NCBI GenBank assembly: GCA_964600345.1
Contig: CAZRKA010000024.1
Coordinates: 1-25,302 of the forward strand
Source of the DNA: JABMMZ01 sp964600345
GTDB taxonomy: Bacteria; Bacteroidota; Bacteroidia; NS11-12g; UBA955
DNA length: 25,302 nucleotides
Direction: 5' to 3'
Made by a program: the position numbers and the translations under genes. Below the pieces are notes generated by a model that had not been told where the DNA came from, did no database searches, and saw nothing but the letters and a program-made list of their open reading frames with translations. Of this stretch, positions 1-6,737 are shown piece by piece (within the stretch, counting starts at the first letter, position 1; every line of letters starts with the position of its first letter).

Positions 1-333
1 ATGGTTTCCGCAACCGTGACTAACCAAAAAACTGTCGAAAAGTATGCCTGAAGCAAGGTCGGCGAGATAGGCCCTTTTATAACCAGAATGCTTTTTGTAA
101 TTAATAAGCAGGGCAAAACCTGTATCAAAAGATTTCTGTTTAGTCCACACTCTTGCTCTTATAATCATAGAATCACCATTGCCATTTAATGTTTTTTTAG
201 TTTTGGCTGAATGTCTGCTAATGGCAGTATGGCTGATTTCAGGCTTTAACAGATGACCTGAAATCAGAACAAGCATCAGGAGTAAGATTAAAGAAATGAA
301 AATCCTCACAATATGAAATAACTGCATAAGCAT
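1..333 (-). CDS. Partial murein L,D-transpeptidase (YkuD_2-like), N-terminal 111 residues
   Basis: The frame is open for 111 codons from ATG at 333 to the window edge, so the 3' part lies outside. A second in-frame ATG at 327 is equally possible. The N-terminus has a hydrophobic segment (about residues 11-28, rich in I/L/V) suited to a signal peptide or membrane anchor. The end of the visible part reads YLADLASGILFDSFLVSHG followed by CGN, which resembles the start of the L,D-transpeptidase catalytic domain of Bacteroidota (a 'D-tag for a strand, then V-x-HG' pattern). The HG motif is visible; the catalytic Cys would lie outside the window. Such enzymes crosslink peptidoglycan stem peptides in the periplasm. 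The gene is divergent from the lipoprotein gene at 476. The family call rests on remembered motif similarity. Confidence 0.6.
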   Translation of the reverse strand, partial: MLMQLFHIVRIFISLILLLMLVLISGHLLKPEISHTAISRHSAKTKKTLNGNGDSMIIRARVWTKQKSFDTGFALLINYKKHSGYKRAYLADLASGILFDSFLVSHGCGNH

Positions 334-451
334 GGAATTATTGCCAAAAGTGAAATAATTATTCTAATTCCGTTTACCGATAAAAAAAATATGATTAGCA
401 TGCTTGGAAATCTGTTTATCTAAAAAATAGGCATTATTAATTGTCGAAATA

Positions 452-459
452 TAAATTTG
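452..459 (+). promoter_or_regulatory. Bacteroidota -7 box (TAAATTTG) for the lipoprotein at 476
   Basis: The sequence TAAATTTG is an 8/8 match to the TAnnTTTG -7 consensus and lies 16 nt before the ATG. I see no clear TTTG at the usual -33 distance, so the call rests on the -7 box and its position. An ATG at 471 would give only two codons before a stop, so 476 is the start. Confidence 0.5.
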
Positions 460-475
460 TTAAAAAAACAATGCC

Positions 476-847
476 ATGAGACAATTCTACAGTATAATTT
501 TCTGCACCTTAATCCTGACAGGTCTTTTATTTTCAAGTTCCTGTAAAAAAGCTGAAGATGACAACAACGTCAACAGCACTCCGGCCAAGACCCTGAATAA
601 GTCTACGCTAACACCGAAGAAATGGTATAGCGAGGGTTCTTCGTTTATTCATGATTTTAAGGCAGGTGGCGTATACAGTGCTACAGGTACCTGGAAGTGG
701 AAAAACAACTCGGATACACTTGAGATCGTTACCCAGGCAGGATATGCCGAAACTTACTGGAAAGTTTACTGGAATACCGATCATGAAATGGAATGTGAAA
801 AAATAGGAACATTTACCAAACTCCTTTATAAGGACGTTGCCTGGTAA
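476..847 (+). CDS. Small lipoprotein, first of a tandem paralogous pair
   Basis: This 123-residue protein has a hydrophobic leader (residues 5-20) ending in FSSSC at Cys23, a loose but plausible Bacteroidota lipobox. After the Cys come KKAEDD, a Lys-plus-acidic stretch resembling the lipoprotein export signal that sends lipoproteins to the outer surface in Capnocytophaga and Flavobacterium. The mature part is a small domain with conserved Trp and Tyr (KKWYSEGSSFIHDF, GTWKWKNNSDTLEIV, TYWK-x-x-WNTD). This suggests a compact beta-rich fold, like the lipocalin-like or META-type small lipoproteins of this phylum, but I do not recognise a named family. It is clearly paralogous to the protein at 1027-1386. 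The function is unknown; surface exposure is inferred. Confidence 0.85.
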   Translation: MRQFYSIIFCTLILTGLLFSSSCKKAEDDNNVNSTPAKTLNKSTLTPKKWYSEGSSFIHDFKAGGVYSATGTWKWKNNSDTLEIVTQAGYAETYWKVYWNTDHEMECEKIGTFTKLLYKDVAW

Positions 848-969
848 GGTTCTGTCTTATAGATCCTTTACAGACTGAGTTAGTTTTTACGAAACAATTC
901 GGTCTGCTTTAATCATAGGTAGTCTTTTTGCAAAAATTTTGCATGTGGGGAAGTTTATTCCTCAGTTTT

Positions 970-1000
970 TTTGGATTTTTTGTTCATTTTCTTATTTTTG
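970..1000 (+). promoter_or_regulatory. Promoter for second lipoprotein: TTTG-N19-TATTTTTG
   Basis: TTTG at 970-973 and TATTTTTG at 993-1000 match the Bacteroidota -33 and -7 consensus with a 19-bp spacer. The predicted transcript begins near 1004-1007, about 20 nt before ATG 1027. This rules out the longer reading frame that could start at 928. Confidence 0.65.
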
Positions 1001-1026
1001 ACCTTACAATAACAATTTATCTTTCC

Positions 1027-1386
1027 ATGAACATGCAATTTTCAAAATCTCTATTCGGGATCATTTTACCATTACTGGTCCTGGGCGCAGTTTCCTGCAA
1101 AAAAAAGTCGGATGATGCAGATCCGGCCAGGACACTTAACAAAGCTACTTTAACAACAAAAGCCTGGTACAATAAAGGCGGCACCATCATTCACGATTTC
1201 AGAGGTAATGGCATTTATTCGAATACCGGAACCTGGAAGTGGAAGGGTAATTCGGACACTATGGAAATAGTTCCTACCAATGGTGGTTTCAAAACTTATT
1301 GGAAAATGAACTGGAATACCGACAATGAAATGAATTGTCAGAAAGTTGGGTCACCTGCAGAGTTGTACAAAGATCAGCTCTGGTAA
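1027..1386 (+). CDS. Small lipoprotein, second of a tandem paralogous pair
   Basis: The frame is open from 928, but the start is placed at ATG 1027 because a consensus promoter sits at 970-1000 and because 1027 gives a proper leader. The product is 119 residues. The leader ends LGAVSC with Cys24 as the lipidation site, followed by KKKSDDAD, again a Lys plus acidic cluster like a surface-export signal (it includes SDD). The mature domain aligns without large gaps to the upstream protein: TLNKxTLTxKxWY, IIHDF, GTWKWKxNSDTxEIV, TYWK, WNTDxEM and a terminal LYKDxxW. It has its own promoter and a strong terminator just downstream. The function is unknown. It is probably a recent duplicate that has diverged, since identity looks above half by eye. 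Confidence 0.87.
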   Translation: MNMQFSKSLFGIILPLLVLGAVSCKKKSDDADPARTLNKATLTTKAWYNKGGTIIHDFRGNGIYSNTGTWKWKGNSDTMEIVPTNGGFKTYWKMNWNTDNEMNCQKVGSPAELYKDQLW

Positions 1387-1405
1387 ATAATTTAAGTATT
1401 TCTTT

Positions 1406-1439
1406 AAAATGCCTTCCGGAAACGGAGGCATTTTTTTTT
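1406..1439 (+). terminator. Rho-independent terminator with GAAA tetraloop
   Basis: An ATGCC/GGCAT stem continues, after a one-base T bulge, into TCCG/CGGA closing a GAAA loop at 1419-1422. It is followed by nine T residues at 1431-1439. It lies 20 nt after the second lipoprotein gene and separates it from thyA. Confidence 0.85.
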
Positions 1440-1462
1440 GGATTCAGGTTTAAAAGTCGTGC

Positions 1463-1492
1463 ATTGGTTTACTTTCTTTTGTTATATTTTTG
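1463..1492 (+). promoter_or_regulatory. Promoter abutting thyA: ATTG-N18-TATTTTTG
   Basis: TATTTTTG at 1485-1492 is a full -7 match. ATTG at 1463-1466 is a three-of-four -33 match with an 18-bp spacer. Only 4 nt separate the -7 box from ATG 1497, so the transcript should start at or within a few bases of the start codon. Confidence 0.5.
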
Positions 1493-1496
1493 AAAC

Positions 1497-2294
1497 ATGG
1501 CAGATCAGTATGAAAAATTCTTAAAATATGTCTATGAAAACGGGATTTTTAAAAGCGATCGCACGGGTACAGGTACCAGAAGTATCTTCGGTTATCAGAT
1601 GCGCTTCGATCTCAATGAAGGATTTCCGTTAATCAGCACCAAAAAAGTCCATCTGAAGTCCATTATTTATGAATTGTTGTGGTTTCTCAGAGGAGAAACC
1701 AATATTGCCTACCTCAAAGAGAATGGCGTTAGTATATGGGACGAGTGGGCCGACCCCAATGGAGAACTCGGTCCGGTGTACGGCAAACAATGGAGGAGCT
1801 GGAGTGGCCCTGACGGAAAGGTGATAGATCAGATAAGCGAGGTAATCAATACCATCAAAACAAATCCCGACAGCAGGAGAATCATTGTTTCGGCATGGAA
1901 TCCGTCGGATATACCAAAAATGGCTCTGGCACCATGCCATTGTCTGTTTCAGTTTTACGTGGCAGACGGAAAGCTTTCTTGTCAGCTCTATCAGAGAAGT
2001 GCCGACATATTTCTTGGTGTACCGTTTAATATTGCATCCTATGCTTTGCTTACCATGATGATAGCCCGTGTATGCGGACTGGGTTACGGCGACTTTGTAC
2101 ATACTTTCGGGGATGCACATGTTTATACCAATCACTTTGAGCAGGTGGAGTTGCAGTTATCCCGCGATATCAGGCCATTTCCGCTCATGAAGATAAACCC
2201 TGATATAAAATCAGTGTTCGATTTTAAATTTGAAGATTTTACCCTTGAGAATTACAACCCTCACCCGCCGATCAAAGCCCCGGTGGCAGTTTAA
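1497..2294 (+). CDS. thyA: Thymidylate synthase
   Basis: Thymidylate synthase makes dTMP from dUMP using 5,10-methylenetetrahydrofolate as carbon donor and reductant, in the cytoplasm. The protein is 265 residues, the length of E. coli ThyA (264). Visible motifs are DRTGTGT (21-27, folate/phosphate-binding loop), WDEWAD, GPVYGKQWR, the catalytic Cys147 in LAPCHCLFQFYV, the dUMP-binding QLYQRSADIFLGVPFNIASY, and DAHVYTNH. All expected catalytic elements are present. The start at 1497 agrees with the family N-terminus, although a -7 promoter box ends only 4 nt upstream. The ftsX gene follows 34 nt later, and no terminator is apparent between them. Confidence 0.98.
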   Translation: MADQYEKFLKYVYENGIFKSDRTGTGTRSIFGYQMRFDLNEGFPLISTKKVHLKSIIYELLWFLRGETNIAYLKENGVSIWDEWADPNGELGPVYGKQWRSWSGPDGKVIDQISEVINTIKTNPDSRRIIVSAWNPSDIPKMALAPCHCLFQFYVADGKLSCQLYQRSADIFLGVPFNIASYALLTMMIARVCGLGYGDFVHTFGDAHVYTNHFEQVELQLSRDIRPFPLMKINPDIKSVFDFKFEDFTLENYNPHPPIKAPVAV

Positions 2295-2328
2295 TTATTA
2301 ATCCCAATTAGCTTAATTTGCATCTGAT

Positions 2329-3207
2329 TTGAATCCTGAAAATACCTACAAAAAACGAACATCTTTCTGGCCTACTATTATCAGCATGTCTCTTGTACTT
2401 TTTATAGTAGGACTGCTTGGGCTGGTATCAATATTTGCAAGGCATCTTGCCGACTTCTATCAGAAAAATTTTGAAGTCTTTGTTTTCTTCTCCGACTCTA
2501 CTGAAACTCAGATTGCCAGACAGACAGAAATGCAAATCAAACAATTTCCCTTTGTCAATTCGACTTCATTTATAGACCGCGAAATTGCAGCAAGGAAGGA
2601 AATTGTCAGGCTGGGCAACGACTTTATAAAAACATTAGGGTATAATCCCATTCCTCATTCCCTGCAGATAAATATCCGCCCGGAATATGCGGAGGAAGAT
2701 AAAATGATAGTTATAGAGAATCAGTTGAAACAGCTCAAACATATAGACGATGTCAAATATGCCAAAGACGATCTTGGTAAAAATCTGCTTACACAGATAA
2801 ATAAAAACTTTAAAACAGTTGAATATGTTTTGATATCGCTGGCAGTCATTTTTCTGTTGATTGCGCTGGCCCTTATTAACAGTACTGTAAGAATAAACAT
2901 GTTTGCGCGGCGTTTTATCATTAAAAGCATGCAGTATGTGGGAGCATCAGACTGGTTTATAATCAAACCCTTTTTAGGTATGTATACGGTTTATGCCCTG
3001 ATATCTGTTCTTGCATCCGTTTCCATGCTTACATGTATCGTTTATCTGACAGAAACCTATCTTCAACAAAACAACTGGCAATTATTTTTACCGCAGTATG
3101 CGATTTTAGCGGGATTTTTATTAGTTTTGGCCCTGCTTATCACGTTGATCAGTGTGTTTTTTTCAACGAAGCGGTATTTAAAATTAAAAATAGACCAACT
3201 TTATTAA
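2329..3207 (+). CDS. ftsX: Cell division protein FtsX (ABC-permease-like)
   Basis: FtsX pairs with the ATPase FtsE at the divisome and transmits ATP hydrolysis to periplasmic peptidoglycan hydrolases. The 292-residue protein has the family layout. One N-terminal membrane segment (about 15-38) is followed by a periplasmic domain of about 120 residues with FVFFSDSTE near its start. Three C-terminal membrane segments follow (about 165-190, 215-245, 258-285). The only start consistent with the N-terminal segment is TTG at 2329, because an in-frame TAA at 2314 blocks any earlier start and the first internal ATG (codon 16) is inside the membrane segment. A near-consensus -7 box (TTAATTTG, 2313-2320, preceded by TTTA at 2290) sits 8 nt before it. 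ftsE is not in the window. DUF3098 and uppP follow in the same direction. Confidence 0.9.
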   Translation: MNPENTYKKRTSFWPTIISMSLVLFIVGLLGLVSIFARHLADFYQKNFEVFVFFSDSTETQIARQTEMQIKQFPFVNSTSFIDREIAARKEIVRLGNDFIKTLGYNPIPHSLQINIRPEYAEEDKMIVIENQLKQLKHIDDVKYAKDDLGKNLLTQINKNFKTVEYVLISLAVIFLLIALALINSTVRINMFARRFIIKSMQYVGASDWFIIKPFLGMYTVYALISVLASVSMLTCIVYLTETYLQQNNWQLFLPQYAILAGFLLVLALLITLISVFFSTKRYLKLKIDQLY

Positions 3208-3214
3208 ATTAGTT

Positions 3215-3493
3215 ATGGCAACAGCCGGCAAGTCAAAAAATATCAAACAGGCAGATAAAAAAGTCAAAAAGCAGATAATGGTTTTTAAAAAGGAAAATTA
3301 TATTCTGCTGATTGCCAGTCTGGCAGTTATCATTATTGGATTTATCGTAATGGGAAGCGGTGATGACAAACCATTTGATCATCCAACAAAAATTACTGTT
3401 GCACCCCTGATCGTCCTTTTCGGTTTTGCACTGGGTGTATTTTCAATACTCTATACCCCTAAGTCTGCAGACGGTCAGGATAACCCTCAGTGA
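3215..3493 (+). CDS. DUF3098 family small membrane protein
   Basis: This 92-residue protein has a lysine-rich cytoplasmic N-terminus (about 1-27) and two hydrophobic membrane segments (about 29-46 and 64-80) joined by a short polar loop, GSGDDKPFDHPTKI. The layout and the position between ftsX and uppP fit DUF3098, a Bacteroidota family of unknown function. It begins 7 nt after ftsX and its stop overlaps the uppP start by 4 nt (GTGA), so the three genes are very likely co-transcribed and translationally coupled. The context suggests a role linked to division or cell-wall lipid recycling, but that is inference only. Confidence 0.85.
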   Translation: MATAGKSKNIKQADKKVKKQIMVFKKENYILLIASLAVIIIGFIVMGSGDDKPFDHPTKITVAPLIVLFGFALGVFSILYTPKSADGQDNPQ

Positions 3494-4302
3494 ATTTAAT
3501 TGAAGCTATAATCATCGCCGTAGTTGAAGGGCTTACTGAGTACCTTCCTGTTTCTTCTACTGCACACATGATTTTTACCAGTTCCTTCATGGGAATTGAA
3601 AAGGATGAGTTTGTAAAAATGTTTCAGGTTTCGATCCAATTCGGAGCTATTTTATCAGTCGTAGTAGCATACCGCAACACATTTTTCGACCGCAGTAACC
3701 TAAGATTTTATTTTAAGCTGGGTTTTGCCGTTATACCGGCACTGATACTCGGATACCTGTTCGACGATAAAATTGAGGAAGTTCTTGAAAAACCAATTCC
3801 TATCGCCATTACCATGGTTGCCGGCGGTATATTTCTCCTGTTTATCGACAAACTTTTCGGAAAGGAAGGTATACAGAATGAAAAGGAGATAAGTATCCCC
3901 AAAGCAATTACTATTGGTGTCTGGCAATGTCTCGCCATGATGCCGGGTGTCAGCAGGTCGGCTGCATCTATTATCGGGGGCATGCAGCAAAAACTAAGTC
4001 GCAGGTTAGCGGCCGAATTTTCTTTTTTCCTTGCAGTTCCAACAATGTGTGCGGTTACTACCTACTCTGTATTTCTGAAAGACTGGAAACTGCCATCAGG
4101 AGAACAAAAGGGTTACGAAATGATTTTATCGTCTCAACAGAATATTCTGCTCTTTGTTGTCGGCAATTTAGTTGCCTTCATTGTTGCCATGCTGGCAATA
4201 AAAAGTTTTGTCGGAATATTGAATAAATACGGTTTTAAACCATTTGCATGGTACCGGATTATAGCAGGAATAATTATTCTTCTGGTTCTGGGAAAACAAT
4301 AA
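3490..4302 (+). CDS. uppP: Undecaprenyl-diphosphatase (BacA/UppP)
   Basis: UppP dephosphorylates undecaprenyl pyrophosphate to undecaprenyl phosphate at the outer face of the inner membrane, recycling the lipid carrier for peptidoglycan and glycan export. The 270-residue protein is multi-spanning. It carries both signature motifs, EGLTEYLPVSSTAHM (13-27, acidic catalytic/metal residues plus Ser and His) and PGVSRSAASIIGGM (152-165, with Arg156). The start is GTG at 3490 inside the overlap GTGA with the DUF3098 stop; no other start preserves the first motif. The gene ends only 3 nt from the end of the convergent PD40 gene, with no obvious hairpin between them. Confidence 0.97.
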   Translation: MNLIEAIIIAVVEGLTEYLPVSSTAHMIFTSSFMGIEKDEFVKMFQVSIQFGAILSVVVAYRNTFFDRSNLRFYFKLGFAVIPALILGYLFDDKIEEVLEKPIPIAITMVAGGIFLLFIDKLFGKEGIQNEKEISIPKAITIGVWQCLAMMPGVSRSAASIIGGMQQKLSRRLAAEFSFFLAVPTMCAVTTYSVFLKDWKLPSGEQKGYEMILSSQQNILLFVVGNLVAFIVAMLAIKSFVGILNKYGFKPFAWYRIIAGIIILLVLGKQ

Positions 4303-4305
4303 TAA

Positions 4306-5370
4306 TTATTCTATCCAGTCGGCTATAAACAGATTGGTATCGCGGGTTCCGCCGTTATTTCTGTTGCTGCTCCAAACCAGTTTTTTACCATCAGGAGAGA
4401 ACATCGGAAAAGCGTTGAAATTACTTTCGTTGGTAAGTTGCACCAGATTGCTGCCGTCAATATCAATCATATACAATTGAAACGCATAGGCTCTTGCCGA
4501 AGCGTGATTACTCGAAAATAAAATCTTTTTACCTGAAGGATGGAAATATGGTGCCCAGTTTGCTTTGCCTAGTTTTGTAACCTGAAACAGATTTGCGCCA
4601 TTGGTATCACAGACGTAGATTTCCATATTGCTCGGGGCTACAAGTCCCTTGGCCAGCAGGTCCTTGTATTCCTTTATTTCAGCCTCAGTTTTGGGGCGTG
4701 AGGCTCTGAAAACAAGCTTGCTGCCATCGGGCGAAAAAAATGCACCGCCGTCATACCCGAGTCCGAATGTAATTTGTTTCAAACCACTGCCATCTATATT
4801 CATGATCCATAATTCAAGATCGCCACTGCGGGTGCTGGTAAAGACAATTTTATCGCCTTTAGGGCTAACGGTTGCTTCGGCGTCGTACCCAAAACTATCA
4901 GTAAGTTGCTTGATTACCTTTCCTTTGAGATTAGAAACAAAAATGTCAAATTCGGGGTAAACAGGCCATACGTATTTTGCGTTTGGATTGTATGGAACTG
5001 CCGCAGGACAAGAATCCATGAAATGATGTGTACTCGCAAACAGTATACTTTTATCGCCCGGCATATAGTAAGAACAGGTTGTCCGACCCCGGCCTGTGCT
5101 CACCATTTGCGGCAGGTATTTTTCAGCCTGTTTTTCAGCTCTCCTTATATTCATGGCATAGATCTGATCGCATTTCAATCCCCATTTAGGGTTATTGGTT
5201 TGAAAACTCAGATATTTTCCGTTAAAACTGAAATAGGCTTCTGCGTTATCGCCACCCCAGGTAAGCTGACGGATATTAGACAGGTGAGGCTCTTTTTTGC
5301 TGCTGTCCTGCACCTGTGCGTTCAGGGAAACCGTTATAACACAAATGAGGATGGTGAGTGGTTTAAACAT
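4306..5370 (-). CDS. Secreted TolB-like PD40 beta-propeller protein
   Basis: The frame extends to 5397, but a -7 promoter box at 5395-5402 overlaps that point. The start is therefore placed at ATG 5370, giving 354 residues and a clean signal peptide (MFKPLTILICVITVSLNAQ, cleavage near NAQ). The mature protein contains repeated PD40/WD40-like blades: AYFSFNGKYLSF, ATVSPKGDKIVFTSTRSGD, AFFSPDGSKLVFRASR, PYFHPSGKKILFSSNH and PMFSPDGKKLVWSSNRN. Between them are strands of the type LYMIDIDGSNLVQLT. This is the repeat pattern of the TolB C-terminal propeller. There is no TolB N-terminal domain and no peptidase domain, so it is neither true TolB nor an S9 peptidase. It is probably a periplasmic or outer-membrane-associated binding scaffold; the partner is unknown. 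Confidence 0.85.
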   Translation of the reverse strand: MFKPLTILICVITVSLNAQVQDSSKKEPHLSNIRQLTWGGDNAEAYFSFNGKYLSFQTNNPKWGLKCDQIYAMNIRRAEKQAEKYLPQMVSTGRGRTTCSYYMPGDKSILFASTHHFMDSCPAAVPYNPNAKYVWPVYPEFDIFVSNLKGKVIKQLTDSFGYDAEATVSPKGDKIVFTSTRSGDLELWIMNIDGSGLKQITFGLGYDGGAFFSPDGSKLVFRASRPKTEAEIKEYKDLLAKGLVAPSNMEIYVCDTNGANLFQVTKLGKANWAPYFHPSGKKILFSSNHASARAYAFQLYMIDIDGSNLVQLTNESNFNAFPMFSPDGKKLVWSSNRNNGGTRDTNLFIADWIE

Positions 5371-5394
5371 AAGGTGAAGATGTGAAAAATCAGG

Positions 5395-5402
5395 CAAAAA
5401 TA
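5395..5402 (-). promoter_or_regulatory. -7 box (TATTTTTG on minus strand) for the PD40 gene
   Basis: The plus strand reads CAAAAATA, the exact complement of TATTTTTG. It lies 24 nt before the chosen ATG at 5370. A weak TTTA is present at a -33-like distance. Its position supports the shorter start. Confidence 0.5.
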
Positions 5403-5476
5403 GACTTATGATTGCGGATAAAAAAATTCAATATCACTCAGAAATTCCTTTGTGATTTAATCCATTAAATACGAAA

Positions 5477-6649
5477 TCAATATGTAAACTTACCTTCTGA
5501 AGTAATGATACTGAGTTGTTTTTTTTCGGCACTTTCAACTCTGCCAATGACCCTTGCATTGATTCCGAAAGATGCAGATATTGAAATTATTCTTTCTGCA
5601 TTTGCGGCGTCGGTATAAATTTCCATACGGTGTCCCATATTGAAAACACGGTACATTTCTTCCCATGAAGTGCCACTTTCCTGCTTAATAGTTTTGAATA
5701 AAACAGGTGTTTCGAACAGATTATCTTTTATGATATGCAGCGGATCTTTAACGAAATGAAGCACTTTGGTTTGAGCTCCGCCAGTGCAGTGCACCATACC
5801 GTGAATTTCCGGTTTCATTTCGCTTAGTATGGCTTTAATTACAGGAGCATAGGTTCTGGTTGGAGATAGAACCATTTTGCCGGCATTGAGCGGAATACCT
5901 TCAATCTTATCGCCAAGTTTTAATGAACCTGAATAAGCAAGCTCTTTGTTCATCAGGTCGTCGTATGTCTCAGGGTATTTTTCCCTGTAAATGGCATCAA
6001 ACACGTCGTGACGGGCACTGGTAAGACCATTGCTGCCCATACCGGCATTGTAAGAATTTTCGTAAGTTGCCTGTCCGTCTGAGGCCAGACCTATAATGAC
6101 GTCACCAGCTTTGATTTGGTGATTGGAAATTATTTCACTGCGACGCACCCTGGCAGTTACTGTACTGTCTACAATCACGGTTTTCACCAGATCGCCCACA
6201 TCAGCGGTTTCGCCGCCGCCGCTCACGATATTGATGCCGAATGGTTTAAGTGATTCTATAAACTCCTCAGTGCCATTAATAATTTCAGCTATCACCTCGG
6301 CCGGAATTCTCTTTTTATTTCTTCCTATTGTGCTTGACAATAAAAATCCATCGCAAATACCAACGCAAAGCAGGTCGTCAATATTCATGACTATAGCGTC
6401 CTGGGCAATACCTTTCCAGACTGAAATATCACCTGTTTCTTTCCAGTACAGGTAAGCCAGACTGCTTTTAGTACCGGCGCCGTCGGCGTGAATAACATTG
6501 CACCAGTCGTCGTCATTACCAAGAATATCCGGTATGATTTTGCAGAATGCCTGAGGAAACAATCCTTTATCTATTTTCGATATGGCTTTGTGAACGTCCT
6601 CTTTTTGAGAGGAAACACCTCTGTCGGCGTATTTGTCGCTTGATTGCAT
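5477..6649 (-). CDS. purM: Phosphoribosylformylglycinamidine cyclo-ligase-like (AIR synthase), Bacteroidota variant
   Basis: PurM uses ATP to close formylglycinamidine ribonucleotide into aminoimidazole ribonucleotide, the fifth step of purine synthesis. The 390-residue protein shows the PurM-fold landmarks in order: DGAGTK (canonical DGVGTK), MNIDDLLCVG (canonical MxVNDLL), SGGGETAD (canonical VGGETAE), then DVIIGLASDGQATYENSYNAG, HCTGGAQTKVLHF (canonical HITGGG) and MYRVFNMGHRMEI (canonical MYRTFNMG). It is longer than the usual roughly 345 residues and departs from textbook PurM at several motif positions, as Bacteroidota PurM proteins do. Those are often labelled 'AIR synthase-related'. 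I think it is the real PurM here, but a paralogue with another substrate is possible. The ATG at 6649 has a -7 box 8 nt upstream. Confidence 0.85.
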   Translation of the reverse strand: MQSSDKYADRGVSSQKEDVHKAISKIDKGLFPQAFCKIIPDILGNDDDWCNVIHADGAGTKSSLAYLYWKETGDISVWKGIAQDAIVMNIDDLLCVGICDGFLLSSTIGRNKKRIPAEVIAEIINGTEEFIESLKPFGINIVSGGGETADVGDLVKTVIVDSTVTARVRRSEIISNHQIKAGDVIIGLASDGQATYENSYNAGMGSNGLTSARHDVFDAIYREKYPETYDDLMNKELAYSGSLKLGDKIEGIPLNAGKMVLSPTRTYAPVIKAILSEMKPEIHGMVHCTGGAQTKVLHFVKDPLHIIKDNLFETPVLFKTIKQESGTSWEEMYRVFNMGHRMEIYTDAANAERIISISASFGINARVIGRVESAEKKQLSIITSEGKFTY

Positions 6650-6657
6650 GAACCCTG

Positions 6658-6665
6658 CAAAAATA
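6658..6665 (-). promoter_or_regulatory. -7 box (TATTTTTG on minus strand) for purM
   Basis: The plus strand reads CAAAAATA, the complement of TATTTTTG, 8 nt upstream of the purM ATG. Adjacent bases extend the match to CCTGCAAAAATA, which is identical to the box before leuS (20693-20704). This extended core may be the local consensus. No clear -33 TTTG is seen. Confidence 0.5.
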
Positions 6666-6737
6666 ATAAAAATGCTGCTTGAAGGGCGTATTTATTTTGA
6701 AAATGCAAACATCAGTTAAGGGAATATTCTCCGGTCT

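Noticed and set aside
871..909. Possible terminator after the first lipoprotein (CAGACTG/CGGTCTG)
   Set aside because: The 7-bp stem has a G-U pair, a loop over 20 nt and only three T residues after it, so it is too weak to claim.
928..1026. N-terminal extension of the second lipoprotein to an ATG at 928
   Set aside because: A TTTG-N19-TATTTTTG promoter lies at 970-1000 inside it, and the extension would bury the signal peptide behind a second hydrophobic stretch.
1629..2135. 168-residue minus-strand ORF inside thyA
   Set aside because: It is fully contained in a well-conserved thyA, with no domain or start signal.
4306..5370. PD40 gene as tolB or an S9 peptidase
   Set aside because: It lacks the TolB N-terminal domain and any hydrolase motif, and no tol-pal genes are nearby.
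5371..5397. PD40 protein starting at 5397
   Set aside because: The -7 box at 5395-5402 overlaps it, and the nine extra residues spoil the signal peptide.
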